A stretch of 11,352 bases of DNA from an uncultured Acidobacteriota bacterium (lineage in GTDB: Bacteria > Acidobacteriota > Vicinamibacteria > Vicinamibacterales > SCN-69-37): contig CALFMR010000385.1 in the NCBI GenBank assembly GCA_937880585.1, forward strand, positions 1 through 11,352, written 5' to 3'. The notes beneath the pieces are model-generated. The model was not told where the DNA came from, searched no databases, and worked only from the letters and a program-made list of their open reading frames with translations. The translations under genes and the position numbers were made by a program. Shown piece after piece: positions 1 through 8,158 of the stretch (its first letter is position 1; every line of letters begins with the position of its first letter).

Positions 1-659
1 CGGAGGTCGCGACCGTCGTCTCCTCGATCGCATCCTCGATATACAAGTTGAGCGAGTCACCGCGGACGTTGTCCTGCGTCTGGACGCCATTGACGAGGAT
101 GACGTTCTCGTACGAGGGCGCGCCGGCGATCGACCATTCGTTCTCCGGGCCGGTGCTGTGCGCCGACGGCGTCATGTTCAGATAGGCGGCGATTTCGCGC
201 GTGAGCGTCGGCAGGACGTCGATGTCGGACAACTTCAGGTTCGTCGCGACCTGCACGGTGTCGACGAACGTGTCCGCGTCGGCCGAGACCGTGATGTTTT
301 CGGTGACGCGCGCTGTCTGGAGTGTCGCGTCGAGATCGACCGACTCAGTGGCGCCGAGCCGGGTCTGCTTCTCGAGCGGCTCGAAGCCGTTGAGCGTGAA
401 CCGCACGGTGTAGACGCCCGGCGGCAGGAGACTGAAGATGTAGTCACCGTGCTCGGTGGTCACCGCAATCTGGGTGCCCTGAAGGGCCGGCGACGAGAGC
501 GTCGCGGTCACTCCGGGCAGCACGCCGCCATTCGTATCGGCGACCCTCCCCGAGATGGTGCCGGTTGGACTCTGCGCGGCCGCCGGCGCCGGAGCGCCGA
601 GGACGAGCGACACCGACAACAGGGTCGCAATGCCGATGAGAACGTGACGTCGAGGCATG
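1..659 (-). CDS. TonB-dependent receptor with N-terminal carboxypeptidase-regulatory-like domain (partial, 3' end outside window)
   Basis: The first 219 residues are visible; the reading frame is open to the left edge, so the beta-barrel lies outside the window. Residues 1-29 are a signal peptide (basic start, hydrophobic core, AAAQ before the mature end). Residues 32-115 look like a carboxypeptidase-regulatory-like beta-sandwich (GTISGRVADTNGGVLPGV, then GDYIFSLLPPGVYTVRF). From about 120 (ENITVSADADTFVD) a plug domain begins, with an IAGAPSYENVILVNGVQ stretch typical of Oar/SusC-like receptors. Such proteins sit in the outer membrane and import large substrates using TonB energy; the substrate cannot be told from this part. 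The ATG at 659 is supported by the signal peptide directly after it and by GGAGG 10 nt upstream. It diverges from the glycosyltransferase gene. The family assignment is firm; the substrate is unknown. Confidence 0.9.
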
Positions 660-669
660 GGGTGGAGGT

Positions 670-674
670 CCTCC
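670..674 (-). promoter_or_regulatory. Ribosome binding site of the TonB receptor gene
   Basis: GGAGG on the minus strand, 10 nt before the ATG at 659. It is half of an 11-nt palindrome (664-674, GGAGG and CCTCC around one base), so the site could be hidden in a small mRNA hairpin. That last point is inference. Confidence 0.6.
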
Positions 675-725
675 GTGACCAAGGTCCCAGTGACAAAGCA
701 ACGACGATGCCAGACCGCGCCGAAC

Positions 726-741
726 GTCGTCATCTGACGAC
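726..741. promoter_or_regulatory. Perfect 7+2+7 palindrome in divergent spacer, possible operator
   Basis: GTCGTCA, two bases, TGACGAC: a perfect inverted repeat in the 231-bp spacer between the divergent TonB receptor and glycosyltransferase genes, 67 bp from the receptor start. Its size and symmetry suit a dimeric regulator such as a GntR- or LacI-like protein. No regulator gene is adjacent and I could not assign convincing -35/-10 boxes nearby. The rest of 660-890 shows nothing else I can name. Confidence 0.35.
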
Positions 742-890
742 AGCCCGCGAAGTATCAAAAACGCGCCCGTCTGAGTCGATTCCTCGACAAGCGCCCGGCC
801 GGCGCGCCGACACTTTCGAAAGCCACCGCGCTCGTGGCCTCAGAACTGTAATCGGCGTTCGATTCCTTGGCGGATAGCCCCGGCGCTAGA

Positions 891-3578
891 ATGACCCGCC
901 GCGTGGGCCTCTCCCTCATCTCCCGCTCGTCCTGGTGGGCCCGGATCCGGCCGTGGATCGGGCCTGTCATGGTCGGCGCGAGCGCCTGGTGCGCGATCGG
1001 CCACGTGGCGCCGGTCAGTCCGGACGCCGCCAGCGCCCGGCTCGCCGCCCCGGCCTCCTGGGCATGGCTGGTGTTGTTCATCGCGATGGCCGCCCTCGTC
1101 CCGGCGTGGCGACGTCGGCCATCCTGCGCGGCGCCGGCGCTCCTGGCCACGGTGCCATGGTGGCCGGTGCCGCTGCCGTCGATAGCCTTGATCTGGACGG
1201 GGCCACTCGCATGGCTGCCGATCCTGCTTGCCGTGGTCGCCGCCTGGCCGCTGGCGGGCGAGCGACGCGGCATCTCGGCGGGCGAGCATGCGTCGACGAC
1301 GCCGCTTGCGAGGCGACAGACGTTGGCGGCCGGCGCGCTCACCCTCGTCGCGCTCGTCGTCGTGGTGTGGACGCTCGCGTCGCGGTTGCCCGGCGGAGAC
1401 GAGCCGCACTACCTCGTCATCACCGAGAGCCTGCTGCGCGACGGCGACCTCCGCATCGAGAACAATCACGCCAACCGCGACTACGGGGCCTGCTCCGACG
1501 GCACGCTCGCGCCCGACTACCTCGCGCGCGGTAAGAACGGCGCGATCTATTCCGTTCATGCACCCGGCACGTCCGTCCTCGTGCTGCCGGCGTATTGGCT
1601 GTTCGGGTACCGCGGGGCGCAGGCGATGATCGTGCTGATTTCGGCCATCGCCGGTGCGCTCGTCTGGTCCATCGGCTGGCTCGCAACCGGCGATGCGCGC
1701 GCCGCATGGATCGCGTGGGCGGCCATCGTGCTGTCGCCGACGTTTCTGATCCAGGGCGTCACGATCTTTCCCGACGGACCGGCGGCGTGCATCGTGTGCG
1801 CGGCGGTCGTGCTCCTGCTGCGCCTGCGATCGGCGGGCACGACAGGGCTCGTCGTGACGTCGGCGCTGCTCGCGGCGCTGCCGTGGCTGCACACGCGCTT
1901 CGCCGTGCTGGCGGCCGGCTTTGGACTTGTGACGTTGTGGGCCGTGTGGCGCGACGAGACGCGATCGCCTGCCGTGCGCTGGCGCCGCGCCGCCGCGTTT
2001 CTCGCGATTCCCGTGGTCAGCGCAATTGGCTGGTTCGCTTTTTTCCAGATCATCTACGGCACGCCGAATCCGGCGGCGCCGTACGGTCCGAATCCCGAAG
2101 CGCGACTGGCGTATGTGCCCGGCGGACTTCTGGCGCTGCTGTTCGACGAGCAGTTCGGGCTGCTCGTCTACACGCCCGTGCTCGGTGCCGCGGTCGTGGC
2201 GCTTGCCGCGCGTCGCCGTGATGGCACCGAGCCCGCGCGCGCCGCCGTGGCCATCGCGCTCGTCTATCTGGCGGTCGTCGCGACCTACTGGATGTGGTGG
2301 GCCGGCGTGCCGGCGACGCCCGCGCGCTTTGCCGCCGTCGTGCTGCCGGTGCTCGCCGCGCCGCTCGCGGCGAGCTGGCGACGAATGGGCGCGTGGGGCC
2401 ATGCGCTCGTCCGATCGCTTCTCGCCGTGTCGCTGGCGATCACCGTCATCGTGTTTGCCGTGGATCGAGGCGCGCTTGCCTGGAACGTCCGCGGCGTCGT
2501 CGCGGCCTGGCTCGACTGGCTTGGGCCCGCGGTGGATCTGTCGCGCGGCTGGCCCAGCTTCTTCTGGCGGCTGACACCTGGCGATGTCACGACGGAATGG
2601 CCGTTCGCGCTGCACGTCCTCGTGTGGGTCATCGTCGGCGCGATCGTGATCGCGATCGCGGCGCGCTTCGCGCGACGCCGGCCGCCGGCGTCGGCAGTGA
2701 CCATTGCCGCCTGGTGCATGGCCGCCCTCGTGGCCGGTCTCGTGCAGACCGGCTGGTGGCTGACCTCCACGAACGGCCTCGGCCCGGTCGCCGCAGGTGT
2801 TCAGGTGCTCCACGCCGCGGCGGCCGGACGCACGCTCGCGCGGATCGAGCCGCTTCGGGTCACGCGGCCGCGGAACTTGTCGGGTTCGCTGCGCTTGCCG
2901 CTGAGTCGAACTGACGATCAAGGTACGCCGGCGTGGTCTCCGATCGAGGGCCTGCCGGCCGGACGCTACGAGGTGACCATCGCCGGCCGCAACATGCCGG
3001 GCGGCACGCTCGCGGCGACGATCGGTCGCAGCCGCGCGCCCCTGCGCCGCATGACGCTTCGCGGCGCGTCCGAGCAGATCGCGACGCTCGACTTACCCGC
3101 CGGCGCCGCGACCCTGACGCTCGCGCTCGATCCCGCGTCCGCCCGCGCGACACGCACGATCGACATCGCGCCGCTCACGATCGATCGATCCTCGCAGCCG
3201 CCGGCCATGGCGAGTCTCTCGTCAGGGAGCGCCGACGTGTTCTTCTACGACCAGCAGGTGTTCGTCGAAGACGACGGGTTCTGGGTGCGGGGCGGGCAGG
3301 CGACGGATATCGCGGTTGCGATCGCGGGAGCGGCAGAAGCGCGCGTCGTGCTGACGATGGCCAATGGCGCCGCGGAGAACGACGTCACGGTCAACGACGA
3401 GACCCTACACCTCGCGCCCGGTGAGGCGCACGATGTCGTCCTGACCATCCCGGCGTCAGGTGCGTTGCCCGTGCACATCCGATCCGCCGCAGGTTTTCGC
3501 CCGTCAGACGTCTCGTCGAGCCAGGACCGGAGGTACTTGGGAGTACGGGTCCGCGCCAAGGCCAAGATGCAAAGTTAG
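891..3578 (+). CDS. GT-C type polytopic membrane glycosyltransferase with C-terminal soluble domain
   Basis: 895 residues from the ATG at 891; a TTG eight codons earlier (867) is possible, and neither has a clear ribosome binding site. Residues 25 to about 625 hold a dozen or more hydrophobic helices. After the third or fourth comes GGDEPHY (D170, E171), the first-loop acidic motif of GT-C enzymes (ArnT, PMT and relatives) that use a lipid-phosphate sugar donor. It is followed by YSVHAPG near 221-227, HTRFA near 334 and FDEQFGLLVYTP near 418. From about 645 to the end the protein is non-membranous and beta-rich, presumably periplasmic. It likely transfers a sugar to a lipid or envelope glycan; acceptor and donor are unknown. 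The gene stands alone: divergent from the TonB receptor and convergent with the barrel gene. Its stop codon lies inside the first heptamer hairpin element. Confidence 0.75.
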   Translation: MTRRVGLSLISRSSWWARIRPWIGPVMVGASAWCAIGHVAPVSPDAASARLAAPASWAWLVLFIAMAALVPAWRRRPSCAAPALLATVPWWPVPLPSIALIWTGPLAWLPILLAVVAAWPLAGERRGISAGEHASTTPLARRQTLAAGALTLVALVVVVWTLASRLPGGDEPHYLVITESLLRDGDLRIENNHANRDYGACSDGTLAPDYLARGKNGAIYSVHAPGTSVLVLPAYWLFGYRGAQAMIVLISAIAGALVWSIGWLATGDARAAWIAWAAIVLSPTFLIQGVTIFPDGPAACIVCAAVVLLLRLRSAGTTGLVVTSALLAALPWLHTRFAVLAAGFGLVTLWAVWRDETRSPAVRWRRAAAFLAIPVVSAIGWFAFFQIIYGTPNPAAPYGPNPEARLAYVPGGLLALLFDEQFGLLVYTPVLGAAVVALAARRRDGTEPARAAVAIALVYLAVVATYWMWWAGVPATPARFAAVVLPVLAAPLAASWRRMGAWGHALVRSLLAVSLAITVIVFAVDRGALAWNVRGVVAAWLDWLGPAVDLSRGWPSFFWRLTPGDVTTEWPFALHVLVWVIVGAIVIAIAARFARRRPPASAVTIAAWCMAALVAGLVQTGWWLTSTNGLGPVAAGVQVLHAAAAGRTLARIEPLRVTRPRNLSGSLRLPLSRTDDQGTPAWSPIEGLPAGRYEVTIAGRNMPGGTLAATIGRSRAPLRRMTLRGASEQIATLDLPAGAATLTLALDPASARATRTIDIAPLTIDRSSQPPAMASLSSGSADVFFYDQQVFVEDDGFWVRGGQATDIAVAIAGAAEARVVLTMANGAAENDVTVNDETLHLAPGEAHDVVLTIPASGALPVHIRSAAGFRPSDVSSSQDRRYLGVRVRAKAKMQS

Positions 3579-3671
3579 AAGTTTGGCCAGAAGCCAGAAG
3601 TGGATTCCGGAATGTGAGGCCCGCCCGCACGAGAACCGACTTCTGGCTTCTGGCTTCGAACTTCCAACTTG
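3572..3671. repeat. Heptamer-based inverted repeat element, copy A, at a convergent gene junction
   Basis: The left arm (3572-3601) and right arm (3640-3671) are reverse complements over about 30 bases, with two mismatches and one 2-base gap. Each arm reads as tandem heptamers of the form GAAGYYA: GAAGTTC, then GAAGCCA twice, then GAAGT. Weaker pairing (a GNTTC segment against GAACC) continues into the central region, which also holds the 10-bp palindrome ATTCCGGAAT at 3604-3613. The element contains the TAG stop of the glycosyltransferase gene (3576-3578) and ends 7 bp before the stop of the opposite gene. It has no T-tract after the stem on either strand, so it is not a standard intrinsic terminator, although bidirectional termination or mRNA end protection is plausible. 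A related copy lies at 8151-8250. Confidence 0.85.
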
Positions 3672-3678
3672 ACGGTCG

Positions 3679-4569
3679 TCAGTACCGCAGCGCCGCGCCG
3701 AACCAGAGGCCCTGGAACTTCACATCCCCCAGATCGCTCTTGATGCTGAGGAACGTCGTCATGCGGCGCCATCCGGCCTGCAGGCCGAAATTGTTCGTGA
3801 CGTTCACCGTGCCGTGGATATCCCAGTCGTAGTAGTTCGCTTCGTAGCCCTTGACCCAGGTGGGAGGAAGTTTGAACCCGCTCAGCTCGAAGTTCAGTGC
3901 CACGTCGGGTAGCACGTACCCACGCGCCACCACGCCCAGCGCGGGAAGTGGCGCCCTCGCCGTCGTGAACTCGTCGCCGACCGGTGCATTGCGCTCGGCG
4001 TTCATCTGCGTGTAGCGGCCTTCGAGCAGCACGCCGACGAAGCCGCGCGATCGGTAGAGCAGGTCGTACTCGTAGCCGAAGCGCCACACCTTCCAGTCGA
4101 ACGTCGACGAGATCGGCAGGCTCACCGGAAACTTCTGGCCGTTGAAGACGATGTCGCGCTTCAGCGTCGTCTCGGCCGTGTACTCGATCGGCGTGTATTC
4201 GATGCGGAACTTGGCCTTGCGAGTTGGCCGCAGCACGATGCGCAGGTCCTTGAAGCGTGTCTTCGTGAACGCGAGGTCGTCCACGAAGTCGATGTTGCTG
4301 CCAATGATGCCGAACTGTTCGCTCGAGATGTGGCCGGCGACGTCCGGGTTCCACAGCGTGCCGCTGGCTTCGACGTGATAGTTCTCGCCGATCGCCGACG
4401 ACGCCGACGTTTCAGGTCGCGCATATTGCGCGTGGGCCACGGCGGGCACGAGGAGCGCGACCGTGGCCAAGCCGGCGATCGCGATGCCTGCGAGACACCG
4501 GAAACGGAAGACGGGCGCAGACGCCGGCCCCGAGGGGCGGCACGCCGCGCGGTCGGTCCAAAACTGCAT
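3679..4569 (-). CDS. Secreted outer-membrane beta-barrel-like protein of unknown function
   Basis: 296 residues from the ATG at 4569. This start is chosen because a signal peptide follows (hydrophobic stretch about 26-46, cleavage after AHA at 47) and AGAGG lies 10 nt upstream; an ATG at 4587 would only add six residues. The mature part alternates polar and hydrophobic residues in many short strands (RFRIEYTPIEY-like segments, WRFGYEYDLLY, VGVLLEGRYTQMN, LNFELSGFKL, FGLQAGWRR). It ends in GAALRY, an aromatic C-terminus of the kind the BAM complex recognises in outer-membrane barrels. No enzyme motif is visible. It is divergent from the ABC exporter genes across 16 bp, so they may share control. 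The barrel nature is inferred from pattern alone; a periplasmic lipid-binding or jelly-roll protein is the alternative. Confidence 0.65.
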   Translation of the reverse strand: MQFWTDRAACRPSGPASAPVFRFRCLAGIAIAGLATVALLVPAVAHAQYARPETSASSAIGENYHVEASGTLWNPDVAGHISSEQFGIIGSNIDFVDDLAFTKTRFKDLRIVLRPTRKAKFRIEYTPIEYTAETTLKRDIVFNGQKFPVSLPISSTFDWKVWRFGYEYDLLYRSRGFVGVLLEGRYTQMNAERNAPVGDEFTTARAPLPALGVVARGYVLPDVALNFELSGFKLPPTWVKGYEANYYDWDIHGTVNVTNNFGLQAGWRRMTTFLSIKSDLGDVKFQGLWFGAALRY

Positions 4570-4570
4570 T

Positions 4571-4578
4571 GTTATACT
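4571..4578. promoter_or_regulatory. Near-symmetric -10 region between divergent genes; leaderless start for the ABC exporter gene
   Basis: On the plus strand TATACT (4573-4578) is followed by seven bases and then the ATG at 4586, placing the expected transcription start on or next to the A of that ATG. No Shine-Dalgarno sequence is present, which fits a leaderless mRNA. On the minus strand the same bases read TATAAC (4576-4571), but a start from that box would fall inside the barrel gene, so its role there is doubtful. No good -35 box was found for the plus strand. Confidence 0.45.
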
Positions 4579-4585
4579 GCCTCTC

Positions 4586-6355
4586 ATGATCCGGGCGCTT
4601 CTGCGCCTCCTGCCGTACCTCGTTCGCGTTCGTCGACAGCTCGTGCTCGGCCTGGAGTGCATCCTGGCGGCCACCGGCCTGTCGCTTGCGTCGCCGTGGG
4701 TCCTCAAGTACGTGATCGACGGGCTGACCACGGGTGTGGACCGGGCGCGTCTGGGCGTCTACGCCCTGGCAGTGGTCGGCCTCGCCGTGGCTGACGGCCT
4801 GTTCCGCTACCTGATGCGCAGCTACGTTATCGGCGCGTCCCGGCAGATGGAATATGACCTCCGGAACGATTTTTTTGCCCACATGGAACGGCTGCCGCAG
4901 GCCTATTTCCAGGCCAATCGGACCGGCGACCTGATGTCGCGCGCCACGAGCGACTTGAGCGCCGTCCGCATGATGGTTGGCCCCGCCGTCATGTACTTCG
5001 CCAGCACCGCGCTCGGCTTCGTCGTGGCGGTCGCGATCATGCTCTGGATCGACGTCCGTCTGACGCTGATCGCGCTGCTCCCGCTCCCCGGCGTCACGCT
5101 CGGCACGCGCTATTTCGGCAAGGCCATCCACGATCGGTTCGAGCGCATCCAGGCTCAGCTCTCCAATCTCAGCGCCGTCGTCCAGGAAGCGATGGCCGGC
5201 GTGCGCGTTGTCCGCGCGTATCGGCAGGAACCGCACGAGCTCGCGCGGTTCCGCGCGGCCAATGACGAGTACGTCGCACGCAACCGCGGCCTCATCGGGC
5301 TGCAGGCGGCGTTCTATCCGAGCCTCACGTTGTGCTTCGGCCTGAGCGGTCTCCTCGTGTTGTGGGTCGGCGGCCGCGAGGTGATTGGCGGCCGGCTCAC
5401 GCTCGGCGAGTTCGTCGCGTTCGGCCGATACCTCGTCCTGTTGAGTTGGCCGCTCATCGCCTTCGGCTGGGTCATCAACCTCGTCCAGCGTGGCATCGCC
5501 TCCTGGGAACGGATGCTCGAAGTGCTCGACGCGCCCGTCGGCGAGGCGCCGCATCCGGCCACTCGCGCGATTGCGGCCTCACCGGTTGCGAGTGGACGGA
5601 TCGACGCGCGGCACCTGACGTTCCGCTATCCCGGCGCCCCCGACGACGCGCTCACCGATGTGTCCTTCACGATCGAGCCGGGTACGACGACAGCGATCGT
5701 CGGCGCCACGGGTGCAGGGAAGTCGACGCTCGTGCAACTGCTGCCTCGGCTCTTCGAGCCGCCGCCGGGCACGCTCTTCATCGATGGCGTGGACGTGCGC
5801 AACCAGCCGCTCGCATCGTTGCGCGCGTCGATGGGCGCCGTGCTCCAGGAGCCGTTCCTGTTCTCGGACACGGTCGAGGGCAACATCCTGTTCGGCGCGC
5901 CGGATGCGGGAGACGCGGCGGATCGGCGGCAACGCGCCGAGACCGCGGCGGCGATGGCCGGCGTGGACGCGGACGTGCGCGACTTCGCCGCGGGCTACGA
6001 CACGCGCGTCGGCGAGCGCGGCATCACGCTGTCAGGCGGCCAGAAACAGCGCGTCGCGCTCGCGCGTGCGCTCGTCGTTGACCCGCGCATCCTGATTCTG
6101 GACGATGCCTTGTCGGCGGTCGATACGGCGACCGAGGAGCGGATCCTCGAGCATCTGCGCGGCGTTCGGCAGTCGCGGACGTGCGTGATCATCGCGCATC
6201 GCATCTCGACGGTGCGCGACGCGGACCAGATCCTGGTGCTCGAGGCCGGCCGTATCGTCGAGCGCGGCACGCACGAGACGCTGGTGGCCGAGGGCGGACG
6301 CTACGCCGAGATGCACCGACGGCAGCAGCTCGAGCAGGAGCTGGAGCATGCCTGA
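4586..6355 (+). CDS. mdlA: ABC exporter, MdlA-like subunit with degenerate ATPase site
   Basis: 589 residues. Residues 1-315 are an exporter transmembrane domain (about six helices). The nucleotide-binding domain runs from about 338: Walker A GATGAGKST 373-381, Q-loop Q421, signature LSGGQ 482-486, Walker B ILILD 502-506, D-loop SAVD, H-loop H538. The residue after the Walker B Asp is Asp (D507), not the usual catalytic Glu. LDDALSAVD of this kind marks MdlA/TM287-type subunits, which pair with a partner that has Glu. It should form an inner-membrane heterodimer with the next gene product, 21 nt downstream, and export lipids, peptides or drugs; the substrate is unknown. The ATG at 4586 is chosen because the aligned family start lies there and a -10 box sits seven bases upstream; an open frame continues to 4463 but lacks family similarity. 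Confidence 0.9.
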   Translation: MIRALLRLLPYLVRVRRQLVLGLECILAATGLSLASPWVLKYVIDGLTTGVDRARLGVYALAVVGLAVADGLFRYLMRSYVIGASRQMEYDLRNDFFAHMERLPQAYFQANRTGDLMSRATSDLSAVRMMVGPAVMYFASTALGFVVAVAIMLWIDVRLTLIALLPLPGVTLGTRYFGKAIHDRFERIQAQLSNLSAVVQEAMAGVRVVRAYRQEPHELARFRAANDEYVARNRGLIGLQAAFYPSLTLCFGLSGLLVLWVGGREVIGGRLTLGEFVAFGRYLVLLSWPLIAFGWVINLVQRGIASWERMLEVLDAPVGEAPHPATRAIAASPVASGRIDARHLTFRYPGAPDDALTDVSFTIEPGTTTAIVGATGAGKSTLVQLLPRLFEPPPGTLFIDGVDVRNQPLASLRASMGAVLQEPFLFSDTVEGNILFGAPDAGDAADRRQRAETAAAMAGVDADVRDFAAGYDTRVGERGITLSGGQKQRVALARALVVDPRILILDDALSAVDTATEERILEHLRGVRQSRTCVIIAHRISTVRDADQILVLEAGRIVERGTHETLVAEGGRYAEMHRRQQLEQELEHA

Positions 6356-6365
6356 GGCCAGGGCC

Positions 6366-6370
6366 GGGAG
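6366..6370 (+). promoter_or_regulatory. Ribosome binding site of the MdlB-like gene
   Basis: GGGAG, six bases before the ATG at 6377, inside the 21-bp gap between the two ABC genes. It decides the start and contrasts with the first gene, which has no such site. Confidence 0.7.
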
Positions 6371-6376
6371 CCGCGC

Positions 6377-8158
6377 ATGAGCACGGCCGTCGACCACGCT
6401 GCCGAGGACGTCCTCGGCAAGGCCTACGACGCGCGCCTGATGCGGCGGCTCGTCGCCTATCTGCGGCCACACACCGTTGCCGTCGCGATCGCGTTCGTCG
6501 CGATTGTCATCGCGTCGGCGGTCGAGCTGGCGCAACCCTGGATTACGCAGCTCGCGATCGATCACGACATCGCCACGGGCGACATCGCGGGCCTCGGTCG
6601 ACTCGCGGCGCTGCTCCTCGTGCTCCTCCTGGCTGGTTTCGCCGCTGAGTACGTGCAGACATCCATCCTGCAGCTCACCGGCCAGCGGATCATGCACACG
6701 ATCCGCATGCAGGTGTACGCGCACTACCAGCGGCTCGACGTGCAGTTCTACGACAAGAATCCGGTCGGACGGCTGATGACGCGCGTTACGACGGACGTCG
6801 ACGCGTTGAACGATTTGTTCACGTCAGGCGTGATCACGGTCTTCGGCGACGTGCTCGTCCTCGCCGGGATCATGATCGCGATGCTCGTCATGAGCTGGCG
6901 GCTCGCGCTCGTGGCGTTCGTCGTCCTGCCGGCCATCGCGTGGGTGGCGTACTGGTTCCGCACGCACGTGCGCGAGACGTATCGGCGCGTGCGCGGGCTC
7001 ATCGCGCGGCTGAACGCGTTCCTGCAGGAACATCTCACGGGCATGGCGACCGTGCAGCTCTTCGGACAGGAACCGCGGACGCTCGACCGCTTCGAGCGCA
7101 TCAACCGCGACCATCGCGACGCGAACATCGACTCGATCTTCTATTACGCGGTCTTCTATCCGGCGATCGAGATTCTCGCGGCCATCTCGTCCGCGCTCAT
7201 CATCTGGGTGGGCGGCGGCTGGTCTGAACAGGGCGTCGTCTCGCTCGGCGTGCTCGTCGCGTTCCTTCAGTACTCGCGGCGGTTCTTCCAGCCGATTTCA
7301 GACCTGTCCGAGAAGTTCAACATCATGCAGGCCGCTATGGCGGCCTCCGAGCGCATCTTCCACATCCTCGACACGACGCCCGTCATCGTCGGACCGGCAC
7401 GGCCCGTGCGGCCGGCCGCGGTGCGTGCCGGACGGATCGAGTTCGATCACGTCTGGTTCGCGTACCACGACGACGCGTTCGTGTTGCGCGATGTGTCGTT
7501 CGTCGTCGAAGCGGGGCAGCGCATCGGCATCGTCGGCGCCACGGGCTCGGGCAAGACGACGATCATCAACCTGCTGCTGCGGTTCTACGAAGTCAACCGC
7601 GGGCGCATTCTCGTCGACGGCGTCGACGTGCGCGAGTGGGATCTCGCCGAGTTGCGCGCGCGGTTCGGGTTGGTGCTGCAGGACGTGCACCTGTTCTCCG
7701 GCAGCATTGCGGACAATATCCGGCTGGGGCAGCAGGACATCTCGAACGAGGACGTCGAGCGCGCGGCGCGCGCCGTCCATGCGCACGCGTTCATCACCGC
7801 GCGGCCGGACGGCTACGCGTCACCAGTCGGCGAACGCGGCGCGTCGTTGTCGGTCGGTCAGAAGCAGCTGCTGTCCTTCGCGCGCGCCATTGCATTCGAT
7901 CCGGCCGTGCTGCTGCTCGACGAGGCGACGTCGAGCATCGACGCGGCGACCGAAGCGCTCATCGAGGACGCGCTGCATGTACTCATGGCCGAACGCACGG
8001 TCGTCGCCATCGCGCATCGGCTGTCGACGATCCAGGACATGGACCGGATCCTCGTCATCCACAAAGGCGAGCTGCGCGAGCAGGGCACCCATCAGGAACT
8101 TGTCGCCCAGCGCGGACTGTACTTTCGGTTGTACGAACTGCAGTACAGCAAAAGTTAG
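6377..8158 (+). CDS. mdlB: ABC exporter, MdlB-like subunit with consensus ATPase Glu
   Basis: 593 residues: transmembrane domain about 25-325, nucleotide-binding domain from about 353. Motifs: Walker A GATGSGKTT 387-395, Q-loop Q435, signature LSVGQ 491-495 (Val for the usual Gly), Walker B VLLLDE 511-516 with catalytic E516, D-loop SSID 519-522, H-loop H547. LSVGQ with LDEATSSID is the MdlB/YheH pattern. In the heterodimer the active site would use this Walker A and E516 with LSGGQ of the first subunit, while the other site (D507 plus LSVGQ) would be slow or non-hydrolytic. It is co-transcribed with the first subunit. The last codons (AAA AGT TAG) run into the second heptamer hairpin element, which supplies the stop. 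Homodimeric MsbA is unlikely given two distinct paralogues side by side. Confidence 0.92.
   Translation: MSTAVDHAAEDVLGKAYDARLMRRLVAYLRPHTVAVAIAFVAIVIASAVELAQPWITQLAIDHDIATGDIAGLGRLAALLLVLLLAGFAAEYVQTSILQLTGQRIMHTIRMQVYAHYQRLDVQFYDKNPVGRLMTRVTTDVDALNDLFTSGVITVFGDVLVLAGIMIAMLVMSWRLALVAFVVLPAIAWVAYWFRTHVRETYRRVRGLIARLNAFLQEHLTGMATVQLFGQEPRTLDRFERINRDHRDANIDSIFYYAVFYPAIEILAAISSALIIWVGGGWSEQGVVSLGVLVAFLQYSRRFFQPISDLSEKFNIMQAAMAASERIFHILDTTPVIVGPARPVRPAAVRAGRIEFDHVWFAYHDDAFVLRDVSFVVEAGQRIGIVGATGSGKTTIINLLLRFYEVNRGRILVDGVDVREWDLAELRARFGLVLQDVHLFSGSIADNIRLGQQDISNEDVERAARAVHAHAFITARPDGYASPVGERGASLSVGQKQLLSFARAIAFDPAVLLLDEATSSIDAATEALIEDALHVLMAERTVVAIAHRLSTIQDMDRILVIHKGELREQGTHQELVAQRGLYFRLYELQYSKS

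Noticed and set aside
660..890. TAGAAT at 887-892 and TGTAAT at 847-852 as -10 boxes for the glycosyltransferase gene
   Set aside because: Neither has a matching -35 box at a suitable distance, and the first overlaps the start codon.
840..2921. Very long open frame (693 codons) on the minus strand opposite the glycosyltransferase gene
   Set aside because: Its product is dominated by Arg, Gly, His and Asp with no domain, the usual shadow of a high-GC gene. The plus strand encodes a coherent membrane enzyme with known motifs.
3572..3671. Insertion sequence or complete MITE at the hairpin element
   Set aside because: No transposase gene and no target-site duplication could be seen at either copy. 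Only a palindromic repeat is supported.
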